DNA of 64,000 nucleotides, from positions 149,438-213,437 of the forward strand of contig NZ_JAKHSK010000005.1 in the NCBI RefSeq assembly GCF_023499215.1, in the 5' to 3' direction. Positions within the stretch are counted from its first letter, which is position 1; each line of letters begins with the position of its first letter. Positions 1-8,214 of this stretch are shown one piece after another. This stretch comes from Zunongwangia pacifica (GTDB lineage Bacteria > Bacteroidota > Bacteroidia > Flavobacteriales > Flavobacteriaceae). A program made the translations under genes and the position numbers. The notes under the pieces were generated by a model, which was given only the letters and a program-made list of their open reading frames with translations, was not told where the DNA came from and searched no databases.

Positions 1-1520
1 CGGGAACGGTCGCCGTACCCAATATAACTCTTAGGTTCTTTATAGGTCCTATTTAAGCTATATACATTGGTTCCCGCGCGACCTTTTAGGCTTAAATGAG
101 GAGTAAGTTTATACTCTAGATTTAAATTTCCGAAAACATTGTCTTTATTATATCCCCGCTGATATTCGTAAGCCTGAAAATAGGGATTGTTATAATAAGA
201 AATATTGAAATGGCGCTGTTGATAGCCCACTTCTCCTTCTCGCCAGTAATTTCTTAAATCACGAATATCCACATCTACTCCCGTCCATAAAACAAGATTG
301 TATAGATAATTGGTTGGGCCGTATCCCACCTCTGGAAAATTATCGGTATACTGTTTATTGTAAGTCAGTGACGAATTGATGAAGAGATTTTCTGAAGGGT
401 TTAAGCTTCCTCCAAGACTAAAAGACGTGTTATTTAAATCGGTATTAGGAACAATACCTTTTTGATAAACATTAGAAATGGATGTTCTAAAACTTGCTTT
501 TTCACTTCCCCAGTCTACACTAACGTTATTGGTCTGAATGATCCCCGTTCTGAAGAAATTTTCAATATTATTGGCCCCTCTGGAAATATAAGGTAACGGA
601 ATAAGTTTTCCGGTATCTGGATCAACTTCACTATTATATTGTGGGGTTTCAAAATATCCGCTGGGTGTGCTGGGATCTAACTGATCTAAACGTGGTCCCC
701 ATATCCATCCTCCACCTTCGGTTCCAGAACCACTTCCGTTTACATAGGCATAAACGCCCTGATTTCCATTCCCATAAGTAGTCTGCACATCAGGAACTTT
801 AATAAAAGAAGGTTGGAACATGGTTGAGTTATTTACAGTAACCGTAAACTTTCCTTTTTTCCCTTTTTTTGTGGTGATCATAATCGCTCCGTTACGCCCA
901 ACTGATCCATATAAAGCTGATGCTGTAGCTCCTTTTAAAACGCTGATACTCTCGATATCATCAGAATTTACTTTCCATAAATCGGTGGTACGATCTGGAA
1001 TACCATCGATCACTAATAACGGACTTGAACCTCGCAGGCTAATTTGCGGATCCTGAAATAAATCTGTAGAGTTTTTGATATTAAGTCCCGCAACCCGACC
1101 GGTAAGGGAATTTACAAAATTAGGTTCTTTTGCCTTTTCCAATTTCTGCCCACCTACTTCCTGAACCGCATAACCTAAAGCCTTTTTCTCTTTCTTAATT
1201 CCTAAAGCGGTAACCACAACTTCATTCAACTGGGAAGCATCTTCTGCTAAAACAACATCAATAATTGTTTGATCTTTTACCGCTATTCTTTGGGTACGAA
1301 AGCCCATAAAAGAAAACTCCAGAGTATCGCGACTTGTAGCTTCTATACTGTACTTTCCATCAAAATCAGAAATGATCCCCTCTGATGAATGGAGTAATAG
1401 TACGTTAACTCCTCCTAAGGGAATTCCATCATTATCAGTAATTTCCCCGGTAATTTGGTTCTGGGAAAAACCAATAGTCGTTGCTAATAAAAACAACAAT
1501 AACGTAATCTTTTTAGTCAT
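1..1520 (-). CDS. SusC/RagA-family TonB-linked outer membrane receptor (N-terminal part, runs off the window)
   Basis: From the ATG at 1520 the minus strand is open for 506 residues and leaves the window without a stop. It starts with a signal peptide (residues 1-19, ending TTIGFS). A carboxypeptidase-like regulatory domain follows at about 22-95. A TonB plug then shows the family marks LVIDGIPD (168-175), ISVLKGATASALYG (191-204) and GAIMITTKKG (211-220). The rest is barrel-like. Family knowledge: such receptors import oligosaccharides or other large nutrients across the outer membrane, usually with a SusD lipoprotein, which would lie beyond the left edge. The start lies 5 bases after the stop of the phosphodiesterase-family gene, so the two are probably cotranscribed. 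The substrate cannot be read from the sequence. Confidence 0.93.
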   Translation of the reverse strand, partial: MTKKITLLLFLLATTIGFSQNQITGEITDNDGIPLGGVNVLLLHSSEGIISDFDGKYSIEATSRDTLEFSFMGFRTQRIAVKDQTIIDVVLAEDASQLNEVVVTALGIKKEKKALGYAVQEVGGQKLEKAKEPNFVNSLTGRVAGLNIKNSTDLFQDPQISLRGSSPLLVIDGIPDRTTDLWKVNSDDIESISVLKGATASALYGSVGRNGAIMITTKKGKKGKFTVTVNNSTMFQPSFIKVPDVQTTYGNGNQGVYAYVNGSGSGTEGGGWIWGPRLDQLDPSTPSGYFETPQYNSEVDPDTGKLIPLPYISRGANNIENFFRTGIIQTNNVSVDWGSEKASFRTSISNVYQKGIVPNTDLNNTSFSLGGSLNPSENLFINSSLTYNKQYTDNFPEVGYGPTNYLYNLVLWTGVDVDIRDLRNYWREGEVGYQQRHFNISYYNNPYFQAYEYQRGYNKDNVFGNLNLEYKLTPHLSLKGRAGTNVYSLNRTYKEPKSYIGYGDRS

Positions 1521-1525
1521 AATGC

Positions 1526-2779
1526 TTAATTTGTTTGGGTTGTTACGATCCAAGTATTTAATCGATGATTGGGAGTTTCCATAAGTATTTTATAGCTATC
1601 GGCTTTCTTGGCAATAGGAAATTCAGCGGTACCATCTTTTATCGTTGCACTTCCTAAAAATTCATATTCGTCCTTAGCGCCATATTTAACCTTATTGGTT
1701 CTGGCGACATAAAATTTTGCCTTATCATTAGTTTCTGTAAGTGCTTTCCAGTTTAACTTTAAAGTATCTCCGTGAAGATTTGCTGAGAGTTCCATAGCAT
1801 CTACTGCTCCTAAAAGAGGAATACCGTCCCATTCTTCTTTAACTGAATTTTCTGGATGAAGATCCAAAAAAGAAACCATTGTAGGCAGTATATCAACAAT
1901 ACCCGGGATTTGCTCCTTAAAATAGCTATTCCCCTTTTTATTCATCGCAATCCAGGTGCTGCGTTCACGATCAGATTGTCCCCCATGATGCTTCCCATCT
2001 TTAGCAGTGCGCCCATGGTCTGTGGTTACGATAAAAAGCCAGTCTTCATTAAAATTAGCTTCCCTGTAATTTATAGACTCATATATTTTTCCAATAAGTT
2101 GATCCTCAAATTCAATCGCATTATACAATTGGGGACTATCTCCATAGCCATGTCCCATATCATCTGAAAACTCCAGATAAACCCAACTTAAATCGGGTCC
2201 TTCTTTTTTAATATAATCTGCGGCGTGATTCGCTACTTTGTGATCTATATTTTTAATGTATTCCCGATATGGATCATGGGGAAAGTTTATGGTGTCTTTC
2301 TCAAAACCATCAAAAGCATAATCTACGTCTAGAAAGTTTGTCCCTACTAACTTCTCTCCTACCAGTTTGGTACGGTTATCTTGCCAGGTAGAGAAAATAG
2401 CCGTTTGTTTCTCTGGAAAATCATTAGTAAAAAGCCTAAAAATAGTAGGATAATTATAATTAGGCTGCTTAATTTCATTGCCATACACATTATGTTTATT
2501 AACCCAAACTCCGGTTAATAAACTATTGTATCCCACCGCAGATATGGTAGGGGTCTCTGAATAAGTTCCTTTCCCTCCGCCCACATAAGCTTCAGAAAAA
2601 TCACCATTTTGTGAAATTAAATCCAGATTGGGCGTGGTTGCTTTTGGAATCATATCGGCTGCAATACCATCTACAATGATAAATACGAGCTTTTTCTCCT
2701 TTTGGCGATCTCCCTGTGCAATCATCTGAAGGCTGCAAACAAGAAGCACTATAAACATGAAAGTGTTTTTGAGTTTCAT
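1526..2779 (-). CDS. Alkaline-phosphatase-superfamily phosphodiesterase/nucleotide pyrophosphatase, exported
   Basis: 417 residues with a signal peptide (1-22, ending LQMIAQ). The fold marks of the type I phosphodiesterase/nucleotide pyrophosphatase family are visible: a metal-binding aspartate in FIIVDGIAADM (D37), a nucleophile region YSETPTISAVGYNSLLTG at about residues 73-90, and metal-ligand motifs LEFSDDMGHGYG and TTDHGRTAKDGKHHGG. Family members hydrolyse phosphodiester or phosphomonoester bonds using two metal ions; this one should act in the periplasm or on the cell surface. It is the first gene of a probable operon with the SusC-type receptor only 5 bases downstream, so it may release a phosphorylated ligand for import. 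It diverges from a TetR-type regulator. The exact substrate is unknown. Confidence 0.85.
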   Translation of the reverse strand: MKLKNTFMFIVLLVCSLQMIAQGDRQKEKKLVFIIVDGIAADMIPKATTPNLDLISQNGDFSEAYVGGGKGTYSETPTISAVGYNSLLTGVWVNKHNVYGNEIKQPNYNYPTIFRLFTNDFPEKQTAIFSTWQDNRTKLVGEKLVGTNFLDVDYAFDGFEKDTINFPHDPYREYIKNIDHKVANHAADYIKKEGPDLSWVYLEFSDDMGHGYGDSPQLYNAIEFEDQLIGKIYESINYREANFNEDWLFIVTTDHGRTAKDGKHHGGQSDRERSTWIAMNKKGNSYFKEQIPGIVDILPTMVSFLDLHPENSVKEEWDGIPLLGAVDAMELSANLHGDTLKLNWKALTETNDKAKFYVARTNKVKYGAKDEYEFLGSATIKDGTAEFPIAKKADSYKILMETPNHRLNTWIVTTQTN

Positions 2780-2840
2780 TACAGTTATTTTAAGTTAGAT
2801 TCTGAAATTCAAAAGTATAGTGTAGATTGAATAAATTGAA

Positions 2841-2850
2841 TGAACGTTCA
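2841..2850. promoter_or_regulatory. Candidate TetR-type operator palindrome
   Basis: TGAACGTTCA is a perfect 10-base palindrome, with further partly symmetric bases on both sides (ATTGAA left, ATTAAT right). It lies in the 166-base divergent region between the phosphodiesterase gene (62 bases from its ATG) and the TetR-type gene (about 95 bases from its GTG). TetR proteins commonly bind such a site next to their own gene, so it is the likely operator for one or both directions. Binding is inferred. Confidence 0.45.
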
Positions 2851-2924
2851 ATTAATAAAAGTTTACATTAATGTTGCTTTTATGTTACTACTAGTCACGT
2901 ATTAGCTTTTGTTAATCAAATTGG

Positions 2925-2932
2925 TATATTTG
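2925..2932 (+). promoter_or_regulatory. Bacteroidota-type -7 box upstream of the TetR gene
   Basis: TATATTTG fits the TAnnTTTG consensus. A TTTG lies at 2908-2911, but the spacing (13 bases) is shorter than the usual 19-21, so only the -7 element is well supported. Transcription would begin only a few bases before the GTG at 2946, giving an almost leaderless message. Confidence 0.4.
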
Positions 2933-2945
2933 CTTAAAAAGTCTA

Positions 2946-3557
2946 GTGGGGCGTAAAAGTTTAAGTGTTAAAAGGCGTAAGGAGATTATTCGATCTTTTT
3001 ATAGAATTGCTAAAAAAATTGGTTTAGAAAATACCTCAATTGCCAAAGTTGCAGAAGATATGCAGATTAGTAATGGCCTGGTGATGCACTACTTTAAAAC
3101 ACGCGATGAGCTTTTAATTGGCCTTAATGAATATATTCTGGAACAACACCTTAATATGGTAAATTCTATAGAGTATGGGGATATGGATAATAGAAAAAGT
3201 TTGGAAAATTTTATCACCGATCTATTCTCCAGAAAATGGAATAAATATTTTGATGATGGTGTTTTTTATAGTTGTTACGCCTTAATTTATCGCAAAGAAG
3301 ATTTCAATACCAGTTTTAGAAAATATCTGGAAAAACTTCATCAGGTATTACAAACAAAATTACTGGAAGCTAAAAGCCATGGAGTGATATCCAACGATAA
3401 TGTCCCAGAAATTACAGAAGTTATTTTCGCCCTTATCGATGGGTCTTACTATTATCTTGGAATGTTTGATCAAAAAGATAAAACTTACGAGCAACAGGAA
3501 AAGCTTTATATTAAATATGCCATTAAGCTTCTGGATTTTTCCTGCGATCCTTCGTAA
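2946..3557 (+). CDS. TetR/AcrR-family transcriptional regulator
   Basis: 203 residues. An N-terminal helix-turn-helix spans about residues 8-58, with the family pattern NTSIAKVAEDMQISNGLVMHYF followed by KTRDELL read in two adjoining parts. The C-terminal two thirds form a ligand-binding helical domain without an assignable ligand. The only reasonable start is a GTG at 2946, since no in-frame ATG precedes the helix-turn-helix. The gene diverges from the phosphodiesterase/SusC operon, with a TGAACGTTCA palindrome between them, and most likely represses that operon and itself. Its last 35 bases overlap the end of the convergent small membrane-protein gene. Confidence 0.88.
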   Translation: MGRKSLSVKRRKEIIRSFYRIAKKIGLENTSIAKVAEDMQISNGLVMHYFKTRDELLIGLNEYILEQHLNMVNSIEYGDMDNRKSLENFITDLFSRKWNKYFDDGVFYSCYALIYRKEDFNTSFRKYLEKLHQVLQTKLLEAKSHGVISNDNVPEITEVIFALIDGSYYYLGMFDQKDKTYEQQEKLYIKYAIKLLDFSCDPS

Positions 3558-3780
3558 TTCTATAGATAGCAAAAAGAGCGATCAACGCCCATACAATATT
3601 TACCAGAATATTGGGAAAATCGTTTAAGGTGACCGCGTTAATTACCAAACACAAGCCTCCTATAACATTTAGTACATGATATGTTGGTTTTTGGGCCGAT
3701 AAGTACCCTGCACTAAGAAGGAAATAAGCAATGATAAAAATTATCGCCCCGAACCAACCTATAAAACTTATAAATGTCAT
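3523..3780 (-). CDS. Small membrane protein, CBU_0592-like
   Basis: 85 residues with three hydrophobic segments (about 5-25, 33-52 and 54-73) and a positively charged C-terminus (RITKDRRKNPEA). The pattern GWFGAIIFIIAYFLLS followed by a conserved-looking GGLCLVINA resembles the CBU_0592-like domain of small bacterial inner-membrane proteins of unknown role. The frame ends inside the 3' end of the convergent TetR gene, a 35-base tail-to-tail overlap. The ATG start at 3780 fits the first membrane segment. The family assignment is by pattern recall and less certain than the membrane topology. Confidence 0.7.
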   Translation of the reverse strand: MTFISFIGWFGAIIFIIAYFLLSAGYLSAQKPTYHVLNVIGGLCLVINAVTLNDFPNILVNIVWALIALFAIYRITKDRRKNPEA

Positions 3781-3887
3781 TGTAAAAATTTGGGCATAAA
3801 ATTAAAGTTTACTTTCCATATAGGTCAACACATTCCTTCCCAAATTCTAAAGTATCATATCAAATATAAATTTGGTAATTATAAGGC

Positions 3888-4493
3888 TTAGAAAAAGAAA
3901 ATCCCTCCAAACTGAAAATTGGATAGCCCGAAATCTAGTCCAAACCTGCTAAATTCTGTGCGACTTTCTCCCTCTTCTTTAATTTTAGCATAACTCAAAA
4001 TGCCTGTATTAACTTCAAAAGCAAATCTTTTATGAATCAGATACGAAAATCCTGGTCGTATATTTGCACTATAGCGCTTGTAAATATTGTCTTTACCACC
4101 AGAAGAAGGAATCCTTTTACGAAAATATTCAACGGAACCTTCGAGACTAAAGGCAAATTTATCCAAAATCGGAAAATATCGTTGAATATTTGGAGCAATA
4201 CCTATACCGTGAACTGCACCATCTTCACCATCCAAATCGGTGTAGGTATATCTTAAACCAATACCTACCAACCAATTATCTGCAAAAGTATAAGTAAGAT
4301 TTGGGGAAACTTCCAGATTTATCGTATTAGAATCTGTATTAAATTCATAATAGGAAGTTTCAGATTTTAAACTGGAAAATGAGAAATGTCCGCCCAATCC
4401 CCAACGCCCTTTTTCAATAAAAATCTCACTTTTTTCCTGAGAATAGTTTAACTGAGATAATAGCATAACTGCTAAAAATAATATTTTTTTCAT
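3888..4493 (-). CDS. Outer membrane beta-barrel protein
   Basis: 201 residues. A signal peptide (1-18, ending LNYSQ) is followed by alternating aromatic/polar strands such as LEVSPNLTYTFADNWLVGIGLRY and RYSANIRPGFSYL (each read as part of one barrel). The protein ends in FFF, the terminal aromatic that outer-membrane barrels use for assembly. This suggests an 8- to 10-stranded OmpW/OmpA-barrel-like porin or structural protein. The gene diverges from a lipoprotein gene, and the GCAAC-N3-GTTGC palindrome lies about 205 bases upstream, so shared metal control is possible but unproven. No specific function is recognised. Confidence 0.75.
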   Translation of the reverse strand: MKKILFLAVMLLSQLNYSQEKSEIFIEKGRWGLGGHFSFSSLKSETSYYEFNTDSNTINLEVSPNLTYTFADNWLVGIGLRYTYTDLDGEDGAVHGIGIAPNIQRYFPILDKFAFSLEGSVEYFRKRIPSSGGKDNIYKRYSANIRPGFSYLIHKRFAFEVNTGILSYAKIKEEGESRTEFSRFGLDFGLSNFQFGGIFFF

Positions 4494-4697
4494 GATACTT
4501 TTTTTGAAAGATCAATGATAGTTGATATGCGTAGATAATGATTATTCATCGAGATTAAGTTTAAGTTAAATAAAACTGTTAAGTATAAAAATTAAAAATT
4601 ATGCCCTCTTTCAATTTCATAAAAAACTCCATTCCCTTTTTAGAAACAACTTAACCTTCTAAGAATTCTGTGTATAAAAATCATTAATTTAATTAAA

Positions 4698-4710
4698 GCA
4701 ACAAAGTTGC
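4698..4710. promoter_or_regulatory. Candidate Zur operator, site A
   Basis: GCAACAAAGTTGC is a perfect 5+5 inverted repeat around AAA, with extra symmetric bases outside (AA left, TT right). The TTG of its right arm (4707-4709) is placed like a -33 element: 20 bases later comes TAATGTTG (4730-4737), one base off TAnnTTTG. A repressor on this site would block the promoter of the following lipoprotein gene. The same palindrome occurs before the COG0523 GTPase gene, hence the zinc interpretation. Confidence 0.6.
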
Positions 4711-4748
4711 ATTTAAATAAATTAATGATTAATGTTGCAAAAAAAACA

Positions 4749-5915
4749 ATGACCAGATTTTATGCTAAGCGTATGGCGTATTTTGCCGTACTGCTATTTT
4801 TATTGACCGCTTGTGATAGCGATGATGACTTTATGATTGATACTGATGCGGAAAAAGTACCAGAGCCACCCGAAGAAATTGAACCTGTAGGGTATCTTGC
4901 TCCTCTTCAATTGCCAGACACCATTAAACTCACTTATGGTGAGGATTTTCGTGGCGAATTGCCAAACGAATATCAAAGCATGAATGTAAGTTTTGAACTG
5001 CAATTTCATAATGAAAATATCGAAATCACCAGTGAGAAAAACCTGCAAAAAGTATTAGGAATGGGAATTTATATAGATGCGGCAACAAATCAATTGATGG
5101 TAGATAGCCAAGAACTTTATCCCAATAATTTTAGTTCATCCATTACTGGAAAAAGGTTACCCGATGCTTACAAAGTGACATTAACCGCAAGCTCCTCCCC
5201 TATGTATTTGCCGGTTAGCAAAACTTTTTTCATTAAAATTGCTCCGGCCCGTATTCAAATTGAAGAAATGGACAATAGCATGGTTATTCCATTTGCCTAT
5301 CAAATGTATAAAGATAGTGAAGCCATAGCCTATCACCTCTCGGCTCCTGCTTTAAATCTTGAAAATACGCAATGGCAATTACATCAAAACGGACGACCAG
5401 ATGAGAAAGTGATATTACAGGAAAATGCGGTATCATTTGCTGAAAATCCTGGTGACCCCGCACAGGAAGCCGAGTGGACTTACGACCTTATCGCCTCTTT
5501 AGAACGCGACGGATATGCGCTGGCAACAAGACAGTTCCGCGTACGCTTTATTCCTGAAATCAAATTCCTTTACGGTATGTATTACGCAGATCTGGATCTT
5601 ACCATACTTACCAATCGATTACAAATCGCACTACATCAGGATTACCAATCCCCGGCACCTCAAATATATCCGGAAAAATATAAAAAGTCTTTTTCGATCC
5701 TAAGTATTGAAAAGGATGGAACGGCATTTAACAATGAGGAAAATATCATCACCATAGATCCGGAAACCGGAAGGATTAAGGTGGCTCATAATCACAGTTT
5801 AACACAGGGTGAATATCTTATAAAAGTGGAAGCGCAAACTACTACAGGATTAAGTTTTGAAACCAATCTTACCCTGGTGATGTCTCAGCCTTCAGAAGAT
5901 GATCACGAACATTAA
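4749..5915 (+). CDS. Secreted lipoprotein with cadherin-like C-terminal region, probably zinc-regulated
   Basis: 388 residues from the ATG at 4749. A longer frame starting with TTG at 4707 is unlikely because that codon lies inside the operator and -33 element. The chosen start gives a typical lipoprotein signal: a basic n-region (R3, K7, R8), a hydrophobic stretch and the lipobox LLTAC with Cys22. The acidic linker after it (DSDDD) is usual for exported flavobacterial lipoproteins. The last about 60 residues (ITIDPETGRIKVAHNHSL) resemble a cadherin-like extracellular domain, and the end is DDHEH, a possible metal-binding tail. No family name is recognised. Operator site A and a terminator downstream suggest a single-gene unit. 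The ATG at 4773 is an alternative start. Confidence 0.75.
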   Translation: MTRFYAKRMAYFAVLLFLLTACDSDDDFMIDTDAEKVPEPPEEIEPVGYLAPLQLPDTIKLTYGEDFRGELPNEYQSMNVSFELQFHNENIEITSEKNLQKVLGMGIYIDAATNQLMVDSQELYPNNFSSSITGKRLPDAYKVTLTASSSPMYLPVSKTFFIKIAPARIQIEEMDNSMVIPFAYQMYKDSEAIAYHLSAPALNLENTQWQLHQNGRPDEKVILQENAVSFAENPGDPAQEAEWTYDLIASLERDGYALATRQFRVRFIPEIKFLYGMYYADLDLTILTNRLQIALHQDYQSPAPQIYPEKYKKSFSILSIEKDGTAFNNEENIITIDPETGRIKVAHNHSLTQGEYLIKVEAQTTTGLSFETNLTLVMSQPSEDDHEH

Positions 5916-5948
5916 GCATTTTTGCACTTTTATTTATTCGATACTAGA

Positions 5949-5978
5949 GCAGGCTCTTACAGCCTGCTTTTAGTTTTT
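5949..5978 (+). terminator. Rho-independent terminator after the lipoprotein gene
   Basis: GCAGGCT at 5949-5955 pairs with AGCCTGC at 5961-5967 around a CTTAC loop. It is followed by TTTTAGTTTTTT. It lies 33 bases after the stop codon and ends the single-gene unit. Confidence 0.85.
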
Positions 5979-6184
5979 TAAACAGTAATGCCAAATCTGC
6001 AATCTATATCCCTGAAAGTATTTTGAGAATTTTGAGACCTCCATATGACAGAAAAACGCCATATTTATCAATATTTTACCGGAAATTACCAGAAATAGAT
6101 CAGTATCAACAGCCCTTATTAAGAGATTAAAAATTTTCTATTGTATGGATAAAGCTTAAATTTACCCTATCAAAAAGGACGATA

Positions 6185-6595
6185 ATGAAAACTGCTGAAG
6201 GGAAAAAAACCAGAAATACAAAACATCAAAAAGCTGTCTTAGATCTTTTGAAAAACGCAACAAAAGCATTAACAGCAGATGAAATTAGGGAAAAGTTAGC
6301 AGATAATATCAACAAAACTACGGTTTATAGAATGCTAGATCGTTTTGTGGAAGCTGGAAAAATTCATTTTGTCACCGGCCAAAACGGAAAATCTTTTTAC
6401 GCGCTCTGTAAAAGCTGCAAAGAAGAACCCCCTAAACATATTCATAATCATCTTCATTTTCAATGTGAAATTTGTGGAAAAGTAGAATGTCTTCCTGAAA
6501 CTGTAAAAGTCCCGCAACTTGACAATTACAAAATCAGGGAAACACAGTTATTACTTATTGGTACCTGCAAACGCTGCATTAATACGACCAATTAA
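6185..6595 (+). CDS. zur: Fur-family metalloregulator, probably Zur
   Basis: 136 residues, normal for the Fur family. A winged-helix region covers about residues 8-75 (TADEIREKL and NKTTVYRMLDRFVEAGKI, the latter the recognition-helix pattern). The metal sites are visible: a HIHNHLHFQC segment, CEICGKVEC, and a final CKRC pair. The two CxxC-type pairs form the structural zinc site, and the histidines suit the sensing site. The gene lies about 0.4 kb upstream of a COG0523 GTPase, a hallmark of zinc regulons, so Zur is preferred over Fur or PerR. Four matching palindromes in the surrounding 7 kb are its likely targets. The exact metal is inferred from context. Confidence 0.8.
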   Translation: MKTAEGKKTRNTKHQKAVLDLLKNATKALTADEIREKLADNINKTTVYRMLDRFVEAGKIHFVTGQNGKSFYALCKSCKEEPPKHIHNHLHFQCEICGKVECLPETVKVPQLDNYKIRETQLLLIGTCKRCINTTN

Positions 6596-6835
6596 ACCAT
6601 TTTGCCCTATACCCGTAAAGCTTTATTCAACTAAAACTCCTTTGGTTTTCAAACTTTCTATATAAAATATTTTAAGCTATTTCTGCCTATTTTTCACATG
6701 ACCAAAGTGAGGCTGAGGGGCTGAAATTGCAACATTTAATCCTATTTCTAAGACTAATTGATCGCTAAAACGATTAAGATATGGCTATTTACTAATTACA
6801 AATAGTCAGATTTAAACTTCCCTATAAATATAAAC

Positions 6836-6848
6836 GCAACATAGTTGC
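6836..6848. promoter_or_regulatory. Candidate Zur operator, site B
   Basis: GCAACATAGTTGC is a perfect 5+5 inverted repeat differing from site A only in the middle base. AA and TT lie outside in symmetric positions. Its right arm contains the TTG (6845-6847) that serves as -33 for the promoter ending in TACTTTTG (6868-6875), so occupancy would block transcription of the COG0523 GTPase operon. Confidence 0.7.
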
Positions 6849-6875
6849 TTTAATTGATTTTCTTTTATACTTTTG
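6845..6875 (+). promoter_or_regulatory. Bacteroidota-type promoter of the COG0523 GTPase operon
   Basis: TTG at 6845-6847, 20 bases, then TACTTTTG at 6868-6875, an exact TAnnTTTG match. Transcription should begin near 6880, leaving a leader of about 100 bases. That leader holds a CGATAGCTATCG palindrome at 6925-6936. This promoter rules out the TTG start at 6873, which would lie inside the -7 box. Confidence 0.65.
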
Positions 6876-6980
6876 AAGCATATTAAAGTAAAAAACTATT
6901 TTTTATTTCGAAGCATTCCGATCCCGATAGCTATCGAAATAGGAACTGAAGATATAATCTTAATCATACCTAAAAGCGAT

Positions 6981-8174
6981 ATGCAAAAACTTCCGGTTAC
7001 CGTACTTAGTGGCTTTTTAGGAGCAGGAAAAACAACGCTGCTAAATCATTTACTTCATAATCGTGAAGGAATGAAACTGGCAGTGATCGTTAACGACATG
7101 AGCGAGATAAATATTGATGCGCAATTGGTCGAAAATCAGCATACACTTTCTAAAACCGAAGAAAAACTGGTTGAAATGAGCAATGGTTGTATCTGTTGCA
7201 CGCTTAGGGAAGACCTAATGATCGAAGTTGCACGACTGGCAGAAGAAAACAGGTTTGATTATTTAATTATTGAAAGTACCGGTATTTCTGAGCCATTACC
7301 TGTAGCACAAACCTTTAGTTTTGAAGATGATTTGGGCCAGTACAGCTTAAAAGATATTAGCTATATAGATTGTATGCTTACGGTTGTTGATGCCTTTAAC
7401 TTTCTAAATGACTTCTCAAGCGCAGAAATACTTCAGGATCGGCAAATGGCCAGTGATAAGGAAGACCATCGTAGCATAGTAAATTTACTTACCGATCAGA
7501 TTGAATTTGCCAACGTGATTCTGTTAAACAAAATCGACCTGGTCTCTTCAGAAGAACTACAACGTGTTTATAGTATCATAAAAGGCCTAAATCCAGAGGC
7601 AAAAATTATAGAAACGCAGCATGCCCGGGTTGATTATAAAGAAGTGATTAATACCGGTTATTTTGACTTTGATAAAGCAGAAACTTCTGCCGGCTGGATC
7701 AAAGAACTGGAAAATGAACATACCCCAGAAACCGAAGAATACGGCATCACTTCGCTTACCTTTAAACATAAAACGCCGTTTCATCCAGAACGTTTATTTG
7801 AATTTTTAATGGAAAACTTTCCGCAGGGAATCATTAGGAGCAAAGGACTATTCTGGCTGGCTTCCCGTCCCGATCAGGCGCTTATTTGGAGTAGCGCCGG
7901 CGGTTCCTTTAAAACAGATCCTGCCGGGGTATGGTGGGCATCCATGCCGTTTAATCAGCGTATCGATCATCCTGTATTTCTGGAAAATCAGGACACCATA
8001 GAGCAAAACTGGGACCCACAACTGGGAGATCGCAAAAATGAACTGGTCTTTATTGGGATAAATTACGATAAACAAAAGCTCGAAGAGAATTTAAACACCT
8101 GTCTTTTAAATGAATTTGAAATGAATACATGGCAATCAGGAAACCTACAATTCCACGATTCCTGGCCTGTTTAA
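6981..8174 (+). CDS. COG0523/CobW-type metal-chaperone GTPase (ZigA/ZagA-like)
   Basis: 397 residues from the ATG at 6981. This start gives the canonical beginning [18 protein letters not shown] with the Walker A motif. A longer TTG-started frame at 6873 overlaps the promoter and is rejected. Further marks are the metal-binding CxCC motif in [21 protein letters not shown], the guanine-specificity motif NKIDL, and a C-terminal CobW_C domain (about residues 260-390). G3E-family GTPases of this group deliver zinc or other metals to client enzymes and are typically induced in zinc starvation. The gene is preceded by operator site B and a Fur-type regulator gene, and is followed 40 bases later by a lipoprotein gene, probably the same operon. 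Confidence 0.9.
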   Translation: MQKLPVTVLSGFLGAGKTTLLNHLLHNREGMKLAVIVNDMSEINIDAQLVENQHTLSKTEEKLVEMSNGCICCTLREDLMIEVARLAEENRFDYLIIESTGISEPLPVAQTFSFEDDLGQYSLKDISYIDCMLTVVDAFNFLNDFSSAEILQDRQMASDKEDHRSIVNLLTDQIEFANVILLNKIDLVSSEELQRVYSIIKGLNPEAKIIETQHARVDYKEVINTGYFDFDKAETSAGWIKELENEHTPETEEYGITSLTFKHKTPFHPERLFEFLMENFPQGIIRSKGLFWLASRPDQALIWSSAGGSFKTDPAGVWWASMPFNQRIDHPVFLENQDTIEQNWDPQLGDRKNELVFIGINYDKQKLEENLNTCLLNEFEMNTWQSGNLQFHDSWPV

Positions 8175-8214
8175 AATAATTGAAACTGAAAAATAGCACT
8201 AAAAATTAACAAAA

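Noticed and set aside
4707..4748. TTG-started N-terminal extension of the 388-residue lipoprotein
   Set aside because: It starts inside the palindrome and -33 element and would bury the lipoprotein signal behind 14 extra residues.
6873..6980. TTG-started N-terminal extension of the COG0523 GTPase
   Set aside because: The TTG is part of the -7 box TACTTTTG; the canonical N-terminus begins at the ATG at 6981.
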